The translations under genes were made by a program, and so were the position numbers. Below, one piece after another: positions 6,182-11,415 of a stretch of 11,415 bases of DNA. Below the pieces are notes generated by a model. The model saw nothing but the letters and a program-made list of their open reading frames with translations. It did no database searches and was not told the DNA's origin. The stretch's first letter is position 1. Each line of letters starts with the position of its first letter. Source of the DNA: Spirochaetales bacterium (lineage in GTDB: Bacteria > Spirochaetota > Spirochaetia > Sphaerochaetales > Sphaerochaetaceae); contig JALFCJ010000053.1 in the NCBI GenBank assembly GCA_022771185.1, forward strand, positions 1-11,415, given 5' to 3'.

Positions 6182-6678
6182 TAGTCCCTCCTGACCTCTT
6201 CACCAAGTGTTGCAAGATAATCCTTGAGCGTGCGGCTTCTGACAATTCCAACGCCTGCAGCAAGGAGGCAACATACTCCACTGACGCAAAGGTAGACGAC
6301 ACACTTTGCAAACTGTCCTGAACCCATTACAACCTGCTCCACCTTTGCAACTGTGACAACAGCTGTAGATGCACGTAATGGAATTATAAAAATACGGACA
6401 AACTGCATAACACCCAAGAAAATAAGGACATAACAGTACTTTTCGCTATAAGTCTTCACCCCTTCTGAGGAGAGGAATGCAGCAAGCATGAACACAAGAT
6501 TATAAACGATGGAGGCACCGATCATAATTGTGTAATAGTAAGTACTTACATCAGACTTATAAATACAGATGAAGTAGAACACGTCAAACAAAATCGCCAA
6601 TAAACACAAGTTGGATGAGAACTTGTTCTTTATATAACGCATTCTATCCACTCTGGTGGCTTTATCTTGATCTTTCAT
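6181..6678 (-). CDS. Uncharacterised four-helix membrane protein of the transporter operon (165 aa)
   Basis: I do not recognise a family. After a basic N-terminus (residues 8-18, with several Arg and Lys) come four hydrophobic segments near 22-40, 47-70, 80-100 and 124-147. A short charged C-terminus follows (SRTLKDYLATLGEEVRRD). The last helix is rich in Cys (VYLCVSGVCC). The start has AAGGAGG six bases upstream and overlaps the stop of the preceding gene by ATGA. The end overlaps the ATPase start by TAATG. It is therefore firmly locked into the operon, directly ahead of the first ATPase. Role unknown. Confidence 0.85.
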   Translation of the reverse strand: MKDQDKATRVDRMRYIKNKFSSNLCLLAILFDVFYFICIYKSDVSTYYYTIMIGASIVYNLVFMLAAFLSSEGVKTYSEKYCYVLIFLGVMQFVRIFIIPLRASTAVVTVAKVEQVVMGSGQFAKCVVYLCVSGVCCLLAAGVGIVRSRTLKDYLATLGEEVRRD

Positions 6679-7256
6679 GATCTGCCTCCTTGGACAAGAG
6701 CTTTTTCACCCTTCATAAGCTTTACTTTCCAAACTGTGTTGAAAACCAAGAGTCCGACTTCAATAAGGCCAAAACCAAATACCAGGTAATGGATGTCGAA
6801 CCAGAATGTAGACTCTGTATACTTCTGCTTAAACATTGTAGCGTGGCGCATCAATGCTTCAAAATCCACACTAAGCCACTGTGCTCTGAAGTACTGAATC
6901 TGGAAATGAGCCCAGACAGCCACAGCAAGCATTGATAGAGCGAATACTGCAATAGCCACATAGTTACCTACATAGTATCTTCTGCGGTTATTAGTCTGAG
7001 TAATGAAGAGAAGGCATGCAGCCAAAAGCAACCATACTCCTGTAACCAGGAATGTTCGGTTAAACCTCTGCATGTTGTAATAGACTATCGATCCCGGCAC
7101 CGTCGTGTAAGTGAGATCCGACGGATCTAGCATCGTGGAATAAAGGCAATCATAAAGGTCCGTCATTATTCCAAGAGAATAGATGAAGACGATTAGACCG
7201 GCAGCCAGTGCAAGGTAGCAGACTAGTTTCTGAAAAGACATCTGCTTTTTGTACAT
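6675..7256 (-). CDS. Uncharacterised four-helix membrane protein of the transporter operon (193 aa)
   Basis: I do not recognise a family. Hydrophobic segments lie near residues 10-31, 67-85, 94-115 and 150-175. The first two are separated by a polar, Tyr/Thr-rich loop of about 35 residues (DLYDCLYSTMLDPSDLTYTT region) that probably faces outward. A second polar loop lies at about 116-149 (QIQYFRAQWLSVDFEALMRHATM). Large non-cytoplasmic loops could contact the binding protein or the permeases, which is speculation. The start has AGGAGGGGG upstream. It is the first gene after the binding protein, 80 bases downstream of its stop across a stem-loop, and its end overlaps the next gene by ATGA. Confidence 0.85.
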   Translation of the reverse strand: MYKKQMSFQKLVCYLALAAGLIVFIYSLGIMTDLYDCLYSTMLDPSDLTYTTVPGSIVYYNMQRFNRTFLVTGVWLLLAACLLFITQTNNRRRYYVGNYVAIAVFALSMLAVAVWAHFQIQYFRAQWLSVDFEALMRHATMFKQKYTESTFWFDIHYLVFGFGLIEVGLLVFNTVWKVKLMKGEKALVQGGRS

Positions 7257-7285
7257 AACCCCCTCCTGTTTGTTTTTAAGGATAT

Positions 7286-7313
7286 CCGTTCCAGGGGATG
7301 ACCCCCTGGACGG
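7286..7313 (-). other. Intercistronic stem-loop behind the binding-protein gene
   Basis: CCAGGGG pairs with CCCCTGG, extended outward by T-A, one bulged A and CCG/CGG, giving an 11-pair stem with a 5-base loop. It follows the binding-protein stop by about 23 bases. The tail (ATATCC) has no U-run, so full termination is unlikely. Such hairpins between a binding-protein gene and later genes commonly protect the upstream message from 3' decay, giving more binding protein than downstream products. That role is inferred here. Confidence 0.6.
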
Positions 7314-7336
7314 TTAGATGATGAGATTTACCAAAA

Positions 7337-9490
7337 TTACTTGGAAATCGTGTTGTAATACTTAAGATCGCGGTCCCATGCACCCTGCTTAATGAAGAGG
7401 TACTGAGCTCCACCCCAGCTTTCGGAAACTGTCTTGACAGTTGCTTCTGCACTTGAGCAGCCTTCCAATGTGTAACCCTTTGCAATCTGGTCACAGAGGA
7501 TGTTGACCTTACCCTTCTGCTGGTTGAACTGTGCCTGAAGTTCTGTGTATGTGTTGACTGTATCTGTCTCAACCTTTGTTGTAGGAAGTGTTGTTGGGAT
7601 AGATGTGTACCACATATTGTCGCATACAGCGAGTTCAGGATGCTTGATTGTTCCAAGTCCGATAGCGACGGAAATCTTTCCAGCGCCTTCCTTACCAACA
7701 GCGTGTGTGCACTGATACTCGAATGCCTGGCTCTTTGCGAAGGAGAGAGTTGATCCAAGATACATTCTTGCGAAGTTGGTGTAGTTACCGGATGTAAGCT
7801 TCCACAAGAGTTCTTCTGTAACATCAGCGATCTCCGGCATCTCTTTACCGTTGAAGTTGAATGTTACATAACTGCCGTCAGCATTTGTCTTAATAAATAC
7901 ATCTGGACCATAGCTCATGAGAATCTGTCCCTTTTCGCTATATGCATAGTCGATGAGAGCAAGAGCTGCATAGAGCTTATCTGTATCGTCGCCGATACCA
8001 GCCTTTGAAAGTGCCCAACCATCTGTCTTAACACTTCTCCAGGATTCTGTGAATCTCATATAGACGCCGTTAGGATCTGTTCCGTCGAACCAGAGTGCAA
8101 CAGGAACCATAACTGCCATGTACTTCTCGCCTTCCTGAAGCTTTGTAGCGTTCATGATAGTCTGAGTCTGGTTGTAGTCATAGCTCATGAAGCCAAGATC
8201 GTTCTCGAGCATCTTTGCTGATGTTTCTGCAGAAGAATCAGCAAATGACTTGGAGATGAGTCCTTCCTTAGCCATAGCATTCATTCTTTCCATTGCTTCA
8301 TATGTAGCAACTTCCTGTCTAGCATCATGGAGCTTGCCATCTGCACCGAAGTAGAGGTAATCCTGTCTTGATTCAAGACCGCGTACACCAAAGAGTGTGC
8401 CGGCGAATCTGAAAAGGTCGACTCTTCTCTGGTTGTTGGCGTCTTCTCTTGAGAAGAGACCCTGTACAGTGTCTGTTCCGTTGAGAGTATAAGCGTTAGC
8501 AACAACACAGCGGAGGAGAGCAACGAGTTCATCAGCATCCCAAGCTGCATTCTGGCCAGCAAAGAGGTCAGATCTCTTTGTTCCATAGTATCCATTGTAA
8601 GCAGCGTCGATGTAGTCTCTGAGCATATTGACAGCTTCAACACCAGAAACTTCACCCTTAGCAAGAGCACTGTTCATTGTAGCGACAATGTTACCAGCCT
8701 TGTCATAATCTTTTGTGAGATCAAATGTGCCTGTTCCTTCAGCGTTGACTGTCTCAACTGTGACTTTTCCGCTTGTAGGCATATATGGCTCGTATGCAGC
8801 TGCATTGAGCTTTCCGCACTTCTCTGCTGTAAATGCACCTTCTCCGTCAAGAAGCTTTTCAAGCCAGTCGACTCTCATGAGAGGCATTCTTTCGATATCG
8901 TTTACACCATCGAAATATGGGGAGAAGTAGATGGCACCTGTAGATGTGTTACCTGTGATTGAAAGGCGAACGATTGGGTTTGAATCAAGATAAGCCTTGA
9001 AGTTTGGCATCATATCGAGGTATGGAGCGATGTCGACAAAGCTTCCCTTTTCACCATAGTCTACGAGAGAAGTAGCGTTACCGGAAACTACATCGACTTC
9101 ATTGAGCTTCTCTACCCAATACTTAAGTTCGTTTGTAGCGCTGTTTCCCTGATACTTGTCTTCAATCTTAATGTTAAGGATATTCTGGACTTCAACCCAA
9201 GTCGGCTTGAGGTCGCCAGCATGATACATAACACCTGCAAGTTCGACTCCAGCACCAGCTGTATCAGCATCAAAGCTGAGACCTGTCTTCTTGCTGTTGT
9301 ATCCTGTAGCCATTCTTAATACTGTTCCGTCAGCATAAGTAAGAGTCTTTGTCTCTTCAACCTTCTCTTCTACAACAGGAGCTGGAGTTGCAGCAGGAGT
9401 TTCCTGGACTGAAATCTCCTTTCCTCCATTAGCCATAAGAGAACAGATGGCGACAAGAGCCAGAAGAACTGTCAAAAATGATTTTTTCAT
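7337..9490 (-). CDS. Extracellular solute-binding protein of a sugar ABC transporter (717 aa)
   Basis: This is the substrate-capturing component of the importer, exported to the outer face of the membrane. The N-terminus is a signal peptide (MKKSFLTVLLALVAIC, then SLMANGGKE). Cleavage after the Ala before NGG by signal peptidase I is likely. Cys16 could instead be a relaxed lipobox, though Ile at -1 is unusual. A Pro/Ala/Glu-rich linker (about 29-48) follows. The region 'FVDIAPYLDMMPNFKAYLDSNP' (about 151-172) and the downstream 'IYFSPYFDG' resemble LplA/YtcQ-type family 1 binding proteins, which usually have about 500 residues. This one is about 200 longer, with extra sequence at least around 220-330. 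It lies 42 bases after the LplC-like permease gene and has a strong GGAGG site. Substrate is not readable from the sequence. Confidence 0.88.
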   Translation of the reverse strand: MKKSFLTVLLALVAICSLMANGGKEISVQETPAATPAPVVEEKVEETKTLTYADGTVLRMATGYNSKKTGLSFDADTAGAGVELAGVMYHAGDLKPTWVEVQNILNIKIEDKYQGNSATNELKYWVEKLNEVDVVSGNATSLVDYGEKGSFVDIAPYLDMMPNFKAYLDSNPIVRLSITGNTSTGAIYFSPYFDGVNDIERMPLMRVDWLEKLLDGEGAFTAEKCGKLNAAAYEPYMPTSGKVTVETVNAEGTGTFDLTKDYDKAGNIVATMNSALAKGEVSGVEAVNMLRDYIDAAYNGYYGTKRSDLFAGQNAAWDADELVALLRCVVANAYTLNGTDTVQGLFSREDANNQRRVDLFRFAGTLFGVRGLESRQDYLYFGADGKLHDARQEVATYEAMERMNAMAKEGLISKSFADSSAETSAKMLENDLGFMSYDYNQTQTIMNATKLQEGEKYMAVMVPVALWFDGTDPNGVYMRFTESWRSVKTDGWALSKAGIGDDTDKLYAALALIDYAYSEKGQILMSYGPDVFIKTNADGSYVTFNFNGKEMPEIADVTEELLWKLTSGNYTNFARMYLGSTLSFAKSQAFEYQCTHAVGKEGAGKISVAIGLGTIKHPELAVCDNMWYTSIPTTLPTTKVETDTVNTYTELQAQFNQQKGKVNILCDQIAKGYTLEGCSSAEATVKTVSESWGGAQYLFIKQGAWDRDLKYYNTISK

Positions 9491-9519
9491 AGTTTTCCTC
9501 CGTTTGAATATAAAACTAT
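9489..9519 (-). promoter_or_regulatory. Hairpin around the binding-protein ribosome-binding site
   Basis: On the message ATAGTTTT (9519-9512) can pair with AAAACTAT (9496-9489), a perfect 8-bp stem. The loop of 15 bases contains the GGAGG site, and the first two bases of the start codon lie in the stem. Such a fold could modulate translation of the most needed subunit, but an 8-bp stem of mostly A-U pairs is weak and may be chance. Confidence 0.35.
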
Positions 9520-9532
9520 CACCAAATATTTA

Positions 9533-10423
9533 TTATTCTTTGACTCCACCCACGTTTACACCCTTTGCGAAGTACTTCTGAATAAAGGGGTAGATAACGA
9601 GGATAGGAACAATTGAACACACGATAAGAGCATAGATTACAGAGTCGGAGGCAAAAGCTTCGTTCCATCCGCTCATGACTTCCGGATCTGTATATTCCTC
9701 AAGCATAAGTCTGATATAGACCATCAATGGATGCTCGTTTGAGTTACTGATCATCTGGCGTGCCCAGAAGTAACCGTTCCATCTTGAGATTCCGAAGAAG
9801 AGGGCGACAGTTGCTATTGTGGATTTACTCATCGGTATATATACCTTTGAGAGAACCTGGAATTCTGTCGCACCGTCTACGATAGCCGCTTCTTCGATTT
9901 CTGAAGGTACGCCTTCGAAAGCGTTTCTCAAGAGAATTACGTTCATGGCAGCCATACCCATTGCGATGATGACAAGCCACTTGTCATCCATGATACCTAC
10001 TTTGTTGAACACAGCCTTTGTGTTGAGGTAGTTGAGGTACTGTGGAACAATACCTGCACTGAACCACATTGTAAAGACCAAGAAGAAGTTGAAGGTCTTT
10101 CTAAACAACAGTCTCTTCTTAGAAAGGGCATATGCACCGAGAATAGAGTATCCCAGAGCCCAGATTGTACCGAAAAGAGTAATGTAGAGTGTATTGGAGT
10201 AAGCATTCCAGAACATATTGTTACTGAACATCTTTCCAAATGCCTCAAACTGGATATCTTTCGGGAAAAGTACGACTTCAGAGTACTCTACAGCCTTTCT
10301 TCCGCTGATTGATGATGATACTGCGTAAAGAAATGGATAGAGACAGCAGATAGCAAACATTGTAAGAAGCGTATAGCTGACTATTTTGAAAATAAGTTCC
10401 GATGTTTCAAGTTTTCTTTTCAT
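9533..10423 (-). CDS. LplC/YtcP-type sugar ABC transporter permease
   Basis: This is one of the two inner-membrane channel subunits of a CUT1 importer. The 296-residue protein has six predicted helices, beginning near residues 13-35. It carries the EAA loop that docks the ATPase: 'EEAAIVDGATEFQVLSKVYIP' at about 177-197. The 'YPFLYAVSSSISG' start region, 'VILLRNAFEGVPSEIEEAA' and the C-terminal 'YPFIQKYFAKGVNVGGVKE' are typical of the LplC/YtcP branch, where the last residues G-V-x-x-G-x-V-K-x are highly conserved. The start follows the LplB-like stop by 12 bases, with a G-rich GGGGGTGG site rather than a classic GGAGG. The binding-protein gene follows. Confidence 0.95.
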   Translation of the reverse strand: MKRKLETSELIFKIVSYTLLTMFAICCLYPFLYAVSSSISGRKAVEYSEVVLFPKDIQFEAFGKMFSNNMFWNAYSNTLYITLFGTIWALGYSILGAYALSKKRLLFRKTFNFFLVFTMWFSAGIVPQYLNYLNTKAVFNKVGIMDDKWLVIIAMGMAAMNVILLRNAFEGVPSEIEEAAIVDGATEFQVLSKVYIPMSKSTIATVALFFGISRWNGYFWARQMISNSNEHPLMVYIRLMLEEYTDPEVMSGWNEAFASDSVIYALIVCSIVPILVIYPFIQKYFAKGVNVGGVKE

Positions 10424-10435
10424 TGTCCACCCCCA

Positions 10436-11415
10436 TCAATACAACGATACGTCGGATGCCTTTCTGGCAATCGTATTTGCACCTATGACAAGGAGCATAC
10501 CAATGATGTTGTTCATCATCTCCGCAGCTGTAGCAAGACCCTTCGCAGCACCCTCAAGACCATAACGCTGGGCAAACGTAGATACTACGTCGGCTGTTAC
10601 ATATGTATTCGGGTTATAGAGAAGGAGAACCTTTTCATATCCTATGGACAACAGAGATCCGATTCTTGTAATAAGCATGATTACAATCGTAGAGAGAATA
10701 CATGGAAGAACGACAAATCTCATCTGAGCCATCTTTCCTGCTCCGTCAATCTGTGCAGCTTCATAGCTTGTAGGAGAAATAGCGATTATAGCTGCAAAGT
10801 ATACGATTGAGCCGTAACCTGCCTCTTCCCAGATTCCACTTAACTGGTAAATGCCTCTGAAGAAGCTTGGATTGTTCAAAAGGCCTGCATTTGCGACTTC
10901 GTTTGTAATAAAGCCCAGCTTAGCCAAGAGCTGCGACAATACACCACAGTTGGATGTAATGGCACCCTGCTTTACAAGCATGGTTACAAGAGATGTCATG
11001 ACAACGGTAGACATAAACTTAGGAAGATATGTCAAAACCTGATAGATACTTCTTGCAACGTTTGACTTAATTTCATTAAAGAAGAGTGCAAGGATAATAG
11101 GAACAGGGAATCCAAAACAAAGACCATAGAAAGACAAGAGGAATGTATTCCTCAAAGCTCTCCAGAACTCTGCAGAAAGGGCATCTCCTCCGACCAGGAG
11201 TCTCCTGAAGTAGGAGAAACCTGAGAAAAGCTGCTGTGATACAGGAAGAACCTCATCGGAGACCTTGAAGCATCCAAGAAGTTCATACATCGGGAAATAT
11301 CTCCAGAAGAGGAACACCAGAAGCATTGGCACCAACATGACATAAAGACGCCAATCCTTGACTATTGTGCGCCCGACATGAAGCCAATAGTGTTTCTCTA
11401 CGTCATCCCTTACCT
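10436..11415 (-). CDS. LplB/YteP-type sugar ABC transporter permease, 5' end outside the window
   Basis: This is the partner channel subunit of the CUT1 importer. The reading frame stays open from the stop at 10436 to the right edge, giving about 325 residues. An ATG at 11338 lies inside the first membrane segment: the codons before it read VKDWRLYV and join smoothly to MLVPMLLVFLFWRYFPMYELLG. This is the normal LplB opening (basic, W-x-L-Y-x-M-L-x-P, Y-x-P-M-Y), so the true start is beyond the window. The EAA loop 'YEAAQIDGAGKMAQMRFVVLP' lies at about 10706-10765. 'LLYNPNTYVTADVVSTF' near the C-terminus is also characteristic of the family. It is the first transporter gene seen in the operon; the promoter must be further upstream. 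Confidence 0.93.
   Translation of the reverse strand, partial: VRDDVEKHYWLHVGRTIVKDWRLYVMLVPMLLVFLFWRYFPMYELLGCFKVSDEVLPVSQQLFSGFSYFRRLLVGGDALSAEFWRALRNTFLLSFYGLCFGFPVPIILALFFNEIKSNVARSIYQVLTYLPKFMSTVVMTSLVTMLVKQGAITSNCGVLSQLLAKLGFITNEVANAGLLNNPSFFRGIYQLSGIWEEAGYGSIVYFAAIIAISPTSYEAAQIDGAGKMAQMRFVVLPCILSTIVIMLITRIGSLLSIGYEKVLLLYNPNTYVTADVVSTFAQRYGLEGAAKGLATAAEMMNNIIGMLLVIGANTIARKASDVSLY

Noticed and set aside
7276..7824. Minus-strand open frame inside the binding-protein gene
   Set aside because: It is a shifted frame of the 717-residue gene, with a low-complexity Ser/Gln/Arg composition typical of a wrong frame.
11152..11343. ATG near 11338 as the start of the LplB-like permease
   Set aside because: The frame is open upstream and the preceding codons encode the conserved family N-terminus, so the gene begins outside the window.

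Overview
The window looks like a chromosomal segment of an anaerobic, carbohydrate-fermenting bacterium, most likely a host-associated spirochaete of the Treponema/Sphaerochaeta type. This is moderate-confidence inference. The solute-binding protein begins with a signal peptide running into 'ANGGKE', a style common in spirochaete binding proteins. The rest is a large CUT1-type sugar transporter, a glycoside hydrolase, moderate GC and strong GGAGG ribosome-binding sites. No rRNA, tRNA, CRISPR array or transposase was seen.

Layout. Positions 1-661 (minus) hold the N-terminal 220 residues of a cytoplasmic GH28 (polygalacturonase-family) enzyme cut by the window edge. Positions 764-1288 (minus) are apt, adenine phosphoribosyltransferase. 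A yybP-ykoY-type manganese riboswitch at about 1391-1500 precedes mntP (1535-2122, plus), the only confident plus-strand gene. Directly behind mntP lies a 637-bp cassette with a DUF4160/DUF2442 gene pair (minus). The cassette is bounded by a perfect 40-bp direct repeat of the last 12 codons, stop codon and next base of mntP.

From 2848 to the right edge runs one minus-strand operon of nine genes. In transcription order it has an LplB-like permease (5' end outside the window), an LplC-like permease and a 717-residue solute-binding protein. Two small four-helix membrane proteins and a MalK/UgpC-type ATPase follow, then two more small four-helix membrane proteins and a second complete ATPase. The last six genes overlap or are separated by only 1-8 bases. 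A strong hairpin at 2806-2826 ends the operon.

How it works together. The permeases, binding protein and ATPases make up a complete ABC importer, probably for an oligosaccharide. The nearby GH28 enzyme hints at pectin-derived substrates, but this is only a neighbourhood argument. The unusual part is the repeated order membrane protein, membrane protein, ATPase, which suggests unknown accessory subunits of the importer. The other notable structure is the repeat-bounded toxin-antitoxin-like cassette at the 3' end of mntP.
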